Of a stretch of 64,000 nt of DNA, positions 7,885-16,470 are shown one piece after another (within the stretch, counting starts at the first letter, position 1; the number at the start of each line of letters is the position of its first letter). The notes beneath the pieces are model-generated. The model was not told where the DNA came from and ran no database searches. It saw only the letters and a list, made by a program, of their open reading frames with translations. Position numbers and translations under genes: made by a program. Where the stretch lies: NCBI GenBank assembly GCA_963827065.1, contig CAWGZM010000008.1, forward strand, positions 124,001-188,000, written 5' to 3'. The DNA comes from JACVRW01 sp963827065 (GTDB lineage: Bacteria; Actinomycetota; Thermoleophilia; Solirubrobacterales; Thermoleophilaceae).

Positions 7885-9942
7885 GTGGACGTATCGCGGC
7901 TACTGCACCCGCGCTCCGTCGCGGTCGTCGGCGCGACCGAGCGTCCTGGCTCGTACGCGAGCCAGACACTGCTCAACCTCCGGATGGCCGGCTACGCCGG
8001 CGAGGTCTGGGGCGTGAACCCGCGCCGCGACTCGGTCTACGGAGTGCCGTGCTTCCCGTCGCTGTCCGACTGTCCCTCGCCGCCCGATGCCGTGGTCGTT
8101 GCGATCCCGGCCGCCGGCGTCGTTCCGGTCGTCGAGGAGGCGGGCGGGCTCGGGTGCGGCGGCGCGGTGGTCTTCGGCGCGGGCTTCGGCGAGATCGAGT
8201 CCGGCGCGGCGCTCGAGGCCGAGCTCGCGGCCGTGGCGGCCGCCCATGAGCTGCCGGTCTGCGGGCCGAACGGCAACGGCATCGTCGCCCTGCACGAGCG
8301 CGCGCCGCTCTGGGGTGACGCCCTGTCGCCCTTCGAGCCGGGCCGCGTCGCGCTCGTCTCGCAGAGCGGCAACTTCGCGGTCAACGCGCTGAACGCGAGC
8401 CGCGGCCTGCGTCTGCACACCGTCGTCTCGTGCGGGAACTCGGTGGCGCTCGATCCGGCGGCCTGGGTCGCCGAGCTCGCGGCCGACCCGGGCGTCGGCT
8501 CGATCGCGCTCTACCTCGAGGCGGATGGCGACGGCGCGCACATGTGCGAGGCGCTCGCCCGCTGCGCCGAGGAGGACGTCGGCGTCGCGGTGCTGAAGGT
8601 GGGCAGCTCGCCCGCCGGGTCGGCGGCTGCCGCCGCGCACACCGGCGCGCTGGCCGGCGATCAGCGCATCTTCCGCGCGCTCGTCGAGGAGGCGGGCGGC
8701 GCGTGGGCATCGGACTTCCACGAGCTGCTCGAGCTCGCCAAGGCGTTCGCCGTGCCGGGCGCGCGCAGGCCGAGCGCGGGGCTGGCCGTGCTCACCTGTT
8801 CCGGTGGCGACTCGGCCCTGGCCGCCGACGAGTGCGAGCGGATCGGCATCCCGCTGCCCGCACTCACGCCGGCCACGCGCGAGCGCATGGGGGAGCTTCT
8901 GCCCGAGGCGGCCACGGTCGCGAACCCGCTCGACTACACGGCGCTGATCTGGGGCGACACAGAGCGCCTCCACGACCTCGTCGTGACGGCGGGCGAGGAT
9001 CCGGAGGTCGGCCGCGTGCTGATTCTGTATGACCAGCCGGCTGGGCTCGAGGGCGCAATGGAGGAGTCCTGGGCGGCGGTGCGCGAGGGAATCCGCCGGG
9101 GGGCGCACTACAGCTCGGTGCCGGTGATGGTCGCTTCGACGCTGCCCGAGCTGCTCGACGACGAGGCGGGCGCCCGCTTCGCCGAGGCGGGAATCCCCGC
9201 AATATCGGGTCTGCGCAGCGGGCTCGTCGCGGTCGCCGCGCTGGGGCGCCCGCCCGGAGACCCCGTGCGGCTGCGGGAGATCGCGAGTGCCGCTCGCGAG
9301 CCCGGAAACGGGGGCGGCTGGCTATCCGAGCACGAGGCCAAGGAGCTGCTGCGCGAGCACGGCCTGCCGGTGGTGGACGGACGGCTCGTGGCCGACGAGG
9401 ACGACGCCGTGGCGGCGCTCGTCGAGCTCGGTGGGCGCGCGGCGGCGAAGCTCGCGGCCGCCTCGCTCCAGCACAAGTCGGACATCGGCGCGCTCACGCT
9501 CGACATCCGCGACGACGTCACGATGCGGGAGGTGCACGCGCGGCTGACCGCGCTCGCAGTCCCGGGCGCCGCCGTGCTCGTCGAGCGCATGGCCGAGCCG
9601 GGCGCCGAGCTGCTCGTGTCGGCGCGGGCCGACGGCGTCGTGCCCTCGCTCGTGATCGCGGCCGGGGGGCTGTGGACCGAGCTGCTCGGCGACGCAGCCG
9701 TGGTCCCGCTGCCCGCCACGCCCGAGCGTGTCGAGCGGGCGATCGCCGGACTGCGCGCCGCGCCGCTCTTCACCGGCGGCCGGGGAAGGCCCGCGCTCGA
9801 CGTCCCGGCCGCCGCGCGGCTCGCCGCGGCGACGGGCGAGCTCCTGCTCGAGAGGGGCCTAGCGCTCGTCGAGCTGAACCCCGTGCTCGTCCACGAGCAC
9901 GGTGTGACCGTGGTCGACGCGGCCGCCGCGGGCCCGGCTTGA
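7885..9942 (+). CDS. NDP-forming acyl-CoA synthetase (fused alpha/beta acetate-CoA ligase type)
   Basis: This 685-residue protein joins a CoA-binding domain (LLHPRSVAVVGATERPGSY, residues 5-23), a succinyl-CoA-ligase-like flavodoxin domain with the phospho-histidine region AAAAAHTGALAGD, and a C-terminal ATP-grasp domain (LSEHEAKELLREHGLPV). It makes acyl-CoA from acid, CoA and ATP with ADP and phosphate as products. The start is GTG 7885, two bases after the dehydrogenase stop. The open frame extends further upstream but without homology. It is likely to activate the substrate of the preceding dehydrogenase. Confidence 0.88.
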   Translation: MDVSRLLHPRSVAVVGATERPGSYASQTLLNLRMAGYAGEVWGVNPRRDSVYGVPCFPSLSDCPSPPDAVVVAIPAAGVVPVVEEAGGLGCGGAVVFGAGFGEIESGAALEAELAAVAAAHELPVCGPNGNGIVALHERAPLWGDALSPFEPGRVALVSQSGNFAVNALNASRGLRLHTVVSCGNSVALDPAAWVAELAADPGVGSIALYLEADGDGAHMCEALARCAEEDVGVAVLKVGSSPAGSAAAAAHTGALAGDQRIFRALVEEAGGAWASDFHELLELAKAFAVPGARRPSAGLAVLTCSGGDSALAADECERIGIPLPALTPATRERMGELLPEAATVANPLDYTALIWGDTERLHDLVVTAGEDPEVGRVLILYDQPAGLEGAMEESWAAVREGIRRGAHYSSVPVMVASTLPELLDDEAGARFAEAGIPAISGLRSGLVAVAALGRPPGDPVRLREIASAAREPGNGGGWLSEHEAKELLREHGLPVVDGRLVADEDDAVAALVELGGRAAAKLAAASLQHKSDIGALTLDIRDDVTMREVHARLTALAVPGAAVLVERMAEPGAELLVSARADGVVPSLVIAAGGLWTELLGDAAVVPLPATPERVERAIAGLRAAPLFTGGRGRPALDVPAAARLAAATGELLLERGLALVELNPVLVHEHGVTVVDAAAAGPA

Positions 9943-11135
9943 GGGTCGCCGTCGCCGGCGCCGGCCTGGCCGGGCTGAGCGCGGCGGACGAGCTGCGCCG
10001 CGCCGGGGCCCAGGTCACGGTCTTCGAGGCACGTGAGCGCGTCGGCGGGCGCGTCTGGTCGCGCCGGCTCGACAGCGGAGCCGTCGTCGAGATGGGCGCC
10101 GAGTACCTCCTGCCCGGCAACACGGCGGTCCGCGAGCTGGCCGCCCGGTTCGGGCTCGGGCTGTGGGACAAGGGGATGGCCTACGGGAGGCGCGAGCCGC
10201 GCGGGGGCGCGGCCACCAGCCACGAGCAGATGGCGGCGGCCGTGCCGGAGATCGAGCGCGCGCTCGCGGACGTTCCGGCCGGCGTGAGCGCGCAGGAGTT
10301 CCTGGACGGGATCGACATCGGCGTGGGCGTGCGCGAGGCGCTGCTCGCCCGCGTCGAGATCTCGAGCGCGAGCCCCGCCACAGAGGTCGCCGCCCGTGAC
10401 CTCGCCGGCATCGCGCACGTCGACGAAGAGCCCGCTCCCAGCGTCGCCGGCGGCAACCAGGGGCTCGCGCTCGGCCTGGCCGCCGAGCTCGGCGACGCCG
10501 TGCGGCTGAGCTCGCCGGTCGAGCGGATCGAGTGGAGCTCCAGCGGCGTCCGTGTCCGGGCGGCCGGCGCCGAGCTCGACGCCGACGCCTGCGTGGTGGC
10601 CGTGCCGGCGAGCGTGCTCGGCAGGATCCAGTTCGAGCCGGTGTTGCCCGAGGGGCATGCGCGCGCCTTCGCATCGGTGCGCTACGGGCACGCCGCCAAG
10701 CTGTTCGTACCGCTGAGCGCACCGGCGCCGCCCACTGCCGTGATGTCGGTGCCAGAGCGCTACTGGACGTGGACGGCCCGCGGCGAGGGCGGCGAGGTCC
10801 AGCCGGTCGTCAGCGCCTTCGCGGGCTCGGCGCCCGCACTGGAGCGGCTTGCGGTCAGCACCGGCGCGGAGCGCTGGCTCGGCTCGCTCACGCGCCTGCG
10901 CGGCGAGCTTGCGCTCGACACCGCCGGCGCGCTGCTGTCCACCTGGGCCGACGATCCGTGGGTGCAGGCCGCCTACTCCACCTCGCCCCCGCCCGAGCTG
11001 GCCGCGCTCTCGGCCGAGCCGCTCGGCCCGCTCGCCTTCGCCGGCGAGCACCTGGGCGGCGTCCACGCGGCGCTGATGGAGGGGGCCATCCGCAGCGGCA
11101 CGAGCGCGGCGCGTGGCCTCATCGCGAGCAGCTAG
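9939..11135 (+). CDS. Flavin-dependent amine oxidase
   Basis: This 398-residue flavoprotein has the dinucleotide motif GAGLAGLSAADELRRAG at residues 7-23, the ARERVGGRVWSR motif after it, and the C-terminal FAD motif FAGEHLGGVHAALMEGAIRSG typical of monoamine oxidase-like enzymes. It oxidises amines to imines or aldehydes with H2O2. The start is a TTG at 9939 that overlaps the stop of the synthetase gene; no better start in frame exists. It is the last gene of the operon. Its presence strengthens the view of an amine catabolic locus; the specific amine is not known. Confidence 0.83.
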   Translation: MRVAVAGAGLAGLSAADELRRAGAQVTVFEARERVGGRVWSRRLDSGAVVEMGAEYLLPGNTAVRELAARFGLGLWDKGMAYGRREPRGGAATSHEQMAAAVPEIERALADVPAGVSAQEFLDGIDIGVGVREALLARVEISSASPATEVAARDLAGIAHVDEEPAPSVAGGNQGLALGLAAELGDAVRLSSPVERIEWSSSGVRVRAAGAELDADACVVAVPASVLGRIQFEPVLPEGHARAFASVRYGHAAKLFVPLSAPAPPTAVMSVPERYWTWTARGEGGEVQPVVSAFAGSAPALERLAVSTGAERWLGSLTRLRGELALDTAGALLSTWADDPWVQAAYSTSPPPELAALSAEPLGPLAFAGEHLGGVHAALMEGAIRSGTSAARGLIASS

Positions 11136-11172
11136 TCAGCTCTCCATCCGGCGAGGCGGCTTTGCTCTCGGT

Positions 11173-11769
11173 GTGCAGCACCACGACCTGTCTCGGGTGG
11201 GCGCCTTCTCGGACGGTGTCATGGCCGTGGCGATCACGCTGCTGGTGCTCAACATCGAGACGCCGGACGTGGCGAAGGACGATCTCGGCGACGCGCTCGT
11301 CGACCTGCTGCCGTCGCTCGGAGCGTACGTGCTCTCGTTCGCGCTGATCGGCCGCTTCTGGTTCCTCCACCACCGCCTGTTCGCGACCTTCGCGCGCGTC
11401 GACTCGCGCCTGCTCGTGCTCAACCTCCTCTTCCTGATGTTGATCGCGCTCGTCCCGTTCGCGACGAACCTCTCGGACCGGTACTCGACAGCACCGATCG
11501 CGTCCGCCACCTTCGGCGCCACGCTCGGGCTGGCGGCGCTCGTCAATTGGTCGATGGGCGACCACGCCCGCCGGGCCGGCCTCTTGAAGGAGAGCGCAAT
11601 GCAGCCCGTCGACCCGGCCGACAAGCTGATCGGTCTCGGCATTGCGCTGGTCTTCTTCCTCAGCGTGCCCATGGCGTTCCTGAGCGCGACGCTCGCCTGG
11701 GTCATGTGGGCATCCGTGGTGTTTATCCGCTACCCGGTGCGCAACGTCGCCCGCTGGGTCTCGCGGTAG
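11173..11769 (+). CDS. TMEM175-family (DUF1211) potassium-channel-like membrane protein
   Basis: This ~198-residue membrane protein has about six hydrophobic segments, matching the prokaryotic TMEM175 length. The family hallmark is near the N-terminus: RVGAFSDGVMAVAITLLVLNIETP, where the FSDG motif precedes the pore-lining first helix. I start it at GTG 11173, because the frame before it has no membrane or family sequence. Its 3' end overlaps the convergent glycosyltransferase gene by 40 bases. Such proteins are leak-type K+ channels in the structures known; the role here is inferred. Confidence 0.82.
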   Translation: MQHHDLSRVGAFSDGVMAVAITLLVLNIETPDVAKDDLGDALVDLLPSLGAYVLSFALIGRFWFLHHRLFATFARVDSRLLVLNLLFLMLIALVPFATNLSDRYSTAPIASATFGATLGLAALVNWSMGDHARRAGLLKESAMQPVDPADKLIGLGIALVFFLSVPMAFLSATLAWVMWASVVFIRYPVRNVARWVSR

Positions 11770-12917
11770 ACGCCGGCCACCTGACGCGCGACGTCCGCCC
11801 AGTCGAACGTGAGCACGTGCTCGGACGCCTCGGCGACGAGCCGGTCGCGCAGCGCGTCGTCGGTGAGGAGGCGCTCCGCCATCGTGGCGAGCGAGTCGGG
11901 GTCGCGCGAGCGAAAGCGCAGCCCCACGTCCTCGTTCGGCACCACCTCGCGGAGGCCGCCCGTGTCGGCGACGAGGCACGGGCAGCCGGAGGCCATGGCC
12001 TCGAGCGCCACGAGCCCGAACGGCTCGTAGATCGAGGGGACGACCGTGAGGTCGGCGATCCGATAGAGCGAATGCAGGACGTCGTCGCCGATCCAGCCGA
12101 GGAAGGTGCCGTGCTCGTCGAGGCCCAGGTCGTGCGCCTGCTGGCGAAGCTCCGCCTCGGCGGTCCCCGAACCGGCCACGATGAAGCGCACGTTGCCGAC
12201 GCGCTCGATCAGCCCCGGCAGCGCCTCGAGCGCGAGCTGGAAGCCCTTCTCGTAGACGAGCCTGCCTACCAGGAGGACGAGCCGCTCGTCGGGGTCCGCG
12301 AAGCGCGCGCGCAGCGAGTCGAGGTCATCGACGGGCACGAGCTCGGACGGGTCGATTCCGTTCGGAATGACGGCGACGCGGCGCTCCTCGAGGCCGTAGA
12401 TGTCCGATACGTGCTCGCGCATGTAGGCGGAGCAGGTGATCACGCGCTCGGCGCGGTTCGCCATCCAGCGCTCGACGCCGTGGATGTACGACTGCGGGTG
12501 CTTGTCGATCCAGCCCTGGTGGCGCCCGTACTCGGTGGCGTGGATCGTGACGACGAGCGGCGCGCGAAAGCGCTTGGCGAGGTGGTCGCCGGCGGACGCC
12601 ACAAGCCAATCGTGGCCGTGGACGACGTCGAAGTCGAAGCTGTCGCCGACCTCGACGCCCGTGGCGAGCATGTCCGAGTTCATGTGCTCGATCCAGGCGA
12701 CGAACTCGCCGAGGTCGCGAGGCCGCTTGGGCTCGCGCACGCGGTGGATCGTCACGCCGCCGCGCTCCTCCTCGAGCGGATCCTCCTCGCGCCCGCGCGC
12801 GAGAACATGCACGTCGACGCCGTGCTCGGGCAGGTTCTCGGCCAGCTTGCGCACGTGGCGCGCGAGCCCGCCCTCGATCAGCGGCGGATACTCCCAGGAC
12901 AGGATCAGGGCGCGCAT
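11730..12917 (-). CDS. GT4-family glycosyltransferase (Rv3032-like alpha-glucosyltransferase)
   Basis: This cytoplasmic GT-B glycosyltransferase has 395 residues. The N-terminal domain begins MRALILSWEYPPLIEGGLARHV. The nucleotide-sugar half contains PNGIDPSELVPVD, LLVGRLVYEKG and the EX7E-type catalytic motif in YEPFGLVALEAMASG. Its ATG shares one base with the TGA of the GH57 gene, so it is translationally coupled. The order methyltransferase, GH57 branching enzyme, GT4 matches Rv3030-Rv3031-Rv3032 of Mycobacterium, which make methylglucose lipopolysaccharide and glycogen-like glucan. I infer an elongating alpha-1,4-glucosyltransferase. Confidence 0.85.
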   Translation of the reverse strand: MRALILSWEYPPLIEGGLARHVRKLAENLPEHGVDVHVLARGREEDPLEEERGGVTIHRVREPKRPRDLGEFVAWIEHMNSDMLATGVEVGDSFDFDVVHGHDWLVASAGDHLAKRFRAPLVVTIHATEYGRHQGWIDKHPQSYIHGVERWMANRAERVITCSAYMREHVSDIYGLEERRVAVIPNGIDPSELVPVDDLDSLRARFADPDERLVLLVGRLVYEKGFQLALEALPGLIERVGNVRFIVAGSGTAEAELRQQAHDLGLDEHGTFLGWIGDDVLHSLYRIADLTVVPSIYEPFGLVALEAMASGCPCLVADTGGLREVVPNEDVGLRFRSRDPDSLATMAERLLTDDALRDRLVAEASEHVLTFDWADVARQVAGVYRETQRATLRTG

Positions 12918-14350
12918 CAGGGTGTCGTGAGTGAGGCCAAGTCCAGGTGAGGCGCCAGATCCCGCAGCCGCGCGTCCGGCGCGGCCCGTGAGTCTCGCAG
13001 AGCGGCAAGTGCGGCGTCGAAGCCCCTGCGATGCAGGTCGAGACGCTGTTGCGGATAGTCCCCGGCCAGCTCGCGAGCGACCATGAAAGGCCAATCGCTC
13101 GCCTGCAGCGCGAGCAGCTCGCGCGCCGCCCGCGCGAGCCCATCCCCGTGGCCGGCGCCGCTCGCGGCGGCGGCAACCGTCTCGAGCTCCGCCGCGCGTG
13201 CGGCGAATGCGAACTCGGCCACGCGCGGAGCGTCCCAGGTCGACAGGTCCTTGCCGCTCCCCCAGCTCGACGCGACGAGCGAGCGCTCGGCGGGCTCCAC
13301 CAGCTCGAGGCCCTCCGTGGCGGTGACGAGCCGCAGGCCCTGGCGCGACGCCTCGTCGAGCACGGCAGCGAGCCAGATCGGCCCCTCGTACCACCAGTGC
13401 CCGAGCAGCTCGGTGTCGAGCGCGCAGCAGAGCAGTCCCCCTCCCTCGACCCGCGCTGCGGCGCGTTCCACGAAGTCGCGCGCGTGCCTGCGCGCGAGCG
13501 CGGCGGCCGCCTCGGGGTCATAGGGCCCGCCGGCGTTGTTCCACGGCTTGAGGTCGTGGACGGTGCGCCGGTGGTAGTCGCGATAGCTCCCGTCGGCCGG
13601 GTAGCCACGCTCGTCGTGCCAGACGAGCTCGACCGTCTGCCAGTCGATCGGGAGCGCGACCGGGCCCGCCTGGGTGGCGACCGGCAGGAGATGGTCGAAG
13701 CCCGCTGCGCGCGTCTGGTCGACGCAGAACGCGCGCACGCCGTGGTCGGCGAGCTCGCGCTCGAGCCCCGGGACGTAGGCACACTCGGGCAGCCACAGGC
13801 CGCCCCGCCAAGCGCCGAAGCGCGCGATGTGCGAGGCGACCCCGGTGCCGAGCTGGAGCCGCAGCCCGGCGTCGGTGGCGAGTAACGGAAGCACGGCGTG
13901 GGTGGCCGACGAGGTCCACAGCTCGACGCGGTCGAGCCCACGAAAGGCGCCCACGAGGTCGCGCCCACGCGCCTCGAACGCGCGCTCGGCCGCCGAGTAG
14001 TCGCCGGCCGCGCGCCTGACCTCGGCCGCCAGCGAGGAGTCGCCGCCGCGCTCGAGCCCGGCCGCGTCCTCCTCGTGGATCGGGGCCCGCACCTCACGCA
14101 GGAAGCGCACGTAGCGCTCGCCGGCCTCGCCCCGCATCGAGTCGAGCTGGTCGCACAGCACCGGGGTGAGGCCGACGGTCACCGGCGCGCCGTCGAGCAG
14201 CTCGAGCAGCTCGAGCAGCGGCAGGTACACGCACGCGACCGCTTCCCACAACCACTCCTCGCCGAAGGGCCAGGTGCCGAAGCCCTCCACGTAGGGCATG
14301 TGCGAGTGCAGGACGAGCGCGAGCGCGCCCGGGCGGCCGGGCCTGCTCAC
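12917..14350 (-). CDS. GH57 1,4-alpha-glucan branching enzyme (Rv3031-like)
   Basis: This 477-residue GH57 protein has an N-terminal catalytic barrel and a C-terminal DUF1957-type helical part. GH57 motifs are visible: LHSHMPYV at 14-21, LWLPECAYVPG with the likely nucleophile Glu189, and CALDTELLGHWWYEG with the likely acid/base Asp312. These are the branching-enzyme versions of the motifs rather than the amylopullulanase ones. It overlaps the methyltransferase gene by 4 bases upstream and the GT4 gene by 1 base downstream. It should introduce alpha-1,6 branches or transfer glucan chains in the polymer made by GT4. Confidence 0.87.
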   Translation of the reverse strand: MSRPGRPGALALVLHSHMPYVEGFGTWPFGEEWLWEAVACVYLPLLELLELLDGAPVTVGLTPVLCDQLDSMRGEAGERYVRFLREVRAPIHEEDAAGLERGGDSSLAAEVRRAAGDYSAAERAFEARGRDLVGAFRGLDRVELWTSSATHAVLPLLATDAGLRLQLGTGVASHIARFGAWRGGLWLPECAYVPGLERELADHGVRAFCVDQTRAAGFDHLLPVATQAGPVALPIDWQTVELVWHDERGYPADGSYRDYHRRTVHDLKPWNNAGGPYDPEAAAALARRHARDFVERAAARVEGGGLLCCALDTELLGHWWYEGPIWLAAVLDEASRQGLRLVTATEGLELVEPAERSLVASSWGSGKDLSTWDAPRVAEFAFAARAAELETVAAAASGAGHGDGLARAARELLALQASDWPFMVARELAGDYPQQRLDLHRRGFDAALAALRDSRAAPDARLRDLAPHLDLASLTTP

Positions 14351-15105
14351 GGTCGCAGCACGGCGACGAAGTCGAGCGCGCGCTCGAGCGGGCCGGGCCG
14401 GAGCGCGAAGTCACGCGCCGAGATGGCAGGCGTGAAGCGGTCGTAGAAGGCCTGCGTGATGCCGAGCGCGGAATGCACGCGGTCCCAGCCCGCCTGCAGC
14501 GCCAGCTCGTGCGCCCGCAGGGCGCGCGCGTGGAAGAGCCCGAGCAGCTCGACCTGCCCGAACACCCCCGCGCACAGCCGTCGGAACTCCTCGGCGCGGT
14601 ACTCGCGCACGTGCCAGGGGTTGTCGGACTTGTCCGCCCCGGGCGGCGCCAGCGTCAGCAGGTTCGGGGTCGAGACGTAGGCCGCACCGCCCGGCCGCAG
14701 CATGTCGCGGAAGTGGGCGAGCACGGCGGCGGGATCGTGGACGTGCTCGATCGTCTGCAGGAACACGACTGCGTCGCAGGGCTCCGACCAGCTCTCGACC
14801 AGATCGCGGACGAAGCGCACGCCGGGCCGCGTGTACTTGAGCCGCGCGTGCTCGTGGGCCTCCGGGTTGGCGTCGACGCCGGTGACCTTCCGCGCGCTCC
14901 GGGCGAGCACGTCCACCCCGTAGCCCTCGCCGCAGGCCATGTCGACCACCTCGAGCCCCGCGCAGCGCCCGGCCACCCACTCGTAGACCGCGAGGTGGCG
15001 CCTGAACCAGTAGTTCTCCGCCGGCACGTCCGGCAGCGTGCGCTCGCCCGTCAGCTCGAGCGGCGGGACGCCGTCCGGCTGGTCGCTCTGGACGGTCTCG
15101 TGCAT
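14347..15105 (-). CDS. SAM-dependent methyltransferase (Rv3030-like)
   Basis: This 252-residue class I methyltransferase has motif I VVDMACGEGYGVDVLA near residues 54-69, an acidic motif II (VTGVDANPEAHEHA) and the LQTIEHVHDPAAVL and LRPGGAAYVSTPN loops. It starts at ATG 15105 and overlaps the GH57 gene by 4 bases as first gene of a three-gene operon. By analogy with Rv3030 it may methylate a glucan (methylglucose lipopolysaccharide) or its precursor. The acceptor is not readable from sequence. The divergent gene at 15142 starts only 36 bp away. Confidence 0.83.
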   Translation of the reverse strand: MHETVQSDQPDGVPPLELTGERTLPDVPAENYWFRRHLAVYEWVAGRCAGLEVVDMACGEGYGVDVLARSARKVTGVDANPEAHEHARLKYTRPGVRFVRDLVESWSEPCDAVVFLQTIEHVHDPAAVLAHFRDMLRPGGAAYVSTPNLLTLAPPGADKSDNPWHVREYRAEEFRRLCAGVFGQVELLGLFHARALRAHELALQAGWDRVHSALGITQAFYDRFTPAISARDFALRPGPLERALDFVAVLRP

Positions 15106-15141
15106 CGGCGGAGGGAGGCTAGCTACTACCCTCCCGCGCCC

Positions 15142-16050
15142 ATGCCGCCGCAGGAGACGGACATCCTCGACGCGAACGTCCGCTACCACGACCTGGCGGC
15201 AGCCCACTACGACTCCAAGTGGGGCATCAACTACGACGAGGTCGGCCAGGCGCAGGTCACCGGCAAGTTGCGCAAGGCGCTCGGGCACGAGCCGGGCCAC
15301 TACGACCGCGCGCTCGAGATCGGCGCGGGCACCGGCTACTTCACGCTCAACCTGCTGCGGGCGGGCGTGATCGGCGACGCCGTGGCGACCGACATCTCAC
15401 CCGGGATGCTGCAGGCGCTCGAGCGCTCAGCAGGCGAGCTCGGCGAGCGCGTCGAGACCGCAGCCTGTGAGGCCGCCGAGCTGCCCTTCGGCGACGACTC
15501 CTTCGACCTCGTATTCGGGCACGCGGTACTGCATCACCTGCCCGACCTCGACGCCGCCTTCCGCGAGTTCCGGCGCGTCCTGCGGCCCGGTGGGTTGATC
15601 GCCTTCTGCGGCGAGCCTTCCCGCTACGGCGACCGCATCGCGGCGGTGCCGAAGCGCGGCGCGCGTGCGCTGTCGCCGCTGTGGCGCACGCTGATGGGCG
15701 CCTCGGAGCGGCAGAACGGGAACGGCGCGTCCGGCTGGACCGAGGAGGAGCGGCTCGAGCGGGAGGTCGACGTCCACGCGTTCACGCCGGCGGCGCTCCA
15801 GGGGCACGCCGAGCGCGCCGGGCTCGAGCGCGTCCACGTGAGCGGTGAGGAGCTCGCGGCATCGCTCTTCGGCTGGGCGAACAGAACCTTGGAGGCCAGC
15901 GCCGAGCCCGACGACATTCCGTGGGCGTGGCGTGTCTACGCCTACCGTGGCTACCTCCTGCTTCAGACGCTGGACCGCTCGCTGCTCGAGCCGCGCCTGC
16001 CGCCGGCGCTCTTCTACAACCTGCTGATCTCGGCGCGCTCACCCCGATAA
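15142..16050 (+). CDS. SAM-dependent class I methyltransferase
   Basis: This 302-residue methyltransferase has motif I ALEIGAGTGYFTLNLLRAG at about residues 55-73, then ATDISPGMLQALE, FDLVFGHAVLHHLPD and LRPGGLIAFCGEPS. It has a C-terminal extension of ~120 residues (HAFTPAALQGHAERAGLERVHV onward) beyond the Rossmann fold, which may bind the acceptor. It starts at ATG 15142 and is divergent from the glycan operon. Its substrate is unknown; proximity suggests but does not prove a role in the same polymer or lipid pathway. Confidence 0.8.
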   Translation: MPPQETDILDANVRYHDLAAAHYDSKWGINYDEVGQAQVTGKLRKALGHEPGHYDRALEIGAGTGYFTLNLLRAGVIGDAVATDISPGMLQALERSAGELGERVETAACEAAELPFGDDSFDLVFGHAVLHHLPDLDAAFREFRRVLRPGGLIAFCGEPSRYGDRIAAVPKRGARALSPLWRTLMGASERQNGNGASGWTEEERLEREVDVHAFTPAALQGHAERAGLERVHVSGEELAASLFGWANRTLEASAEPDDIPWAWRVYAYRGYLLLQTLDRSLLEPRLPPALFYNLLISARSPR

Positions 16051-16059
16051 GGAGACACC

Positions 16060-16470
16060 GTGCATTCCCCCACCCCCCGCCGCACCCTGCTGACCCGGCT
16101 TGCGTTCGCGGCCACCCTCCTGGCGCTGGTCGCGCTGCTCGCCTCGTGTGGCGGGGATGACGACGACGACGGCGGCGGGGGAGGCGGCTCCGACACGGCC
16201 TCCTTCTGCGACGAGGTCAAGTCGATCCTCACGAGCGACAACGACCAGGGCGGCGCCGAGGAGCAGGCCCGCCGGTTCCAGGATGCGATCGAGCGGCTGC
16301 AGAAGGTCGAGCCGCCCGAGGACATCTCCGAGGACTGGAACATGGTGATGGACGCCTGGAACGCGGAGGAGGCTGCCGACGTCGACCTGGAGGCCACCCA
16401 GAAGGCCGGCCGGCGCGTTCAGACCTATCTCGGCGAGGAATGCGACCTGACCGAAGAGAACACGAACTAG
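16060..16470 (+). CDS. Small secreted lipoprotein
   Basis: This 136-residue protein has a signal peptide of about 29 residues and a lipobox LLAS-Cys at residue 30, followed by an Asp/Gly-rich spacer (GGDDDDDGGGGGG). The mature domain is short, helical and acidic with two Cys (FCDEVKSILT, GEECDLTEE) that could form a disulfide. The start is GTG 16060 preceded by AAGGAG, 9 bases after the methyltransferase stop, so it is probably co-transcribed. No family recognised; small actinobacterial lipoproteins of this type are common. Confidence 0.75.
   Translation: MHSPTPRRTLLTRLAFAATLLALVALLASCGGDDDDDGGGGGGSDTASFCDEVKSILTSDNDQGGAEEQARRFQDAIERLQKVEPPEDISEDWNMVMDAWNAEEAADVDLEATQKAGRRVQTYLGEECDLTEENTN

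Noticed and set aside
9108..11066. 652-codon open frame on the minus strand
   Set aside because: Low-complexity Ala/Arg/Ser product lying opposite the acyl-CoA synthetase and amine oxidase genes, which have clear motifs.
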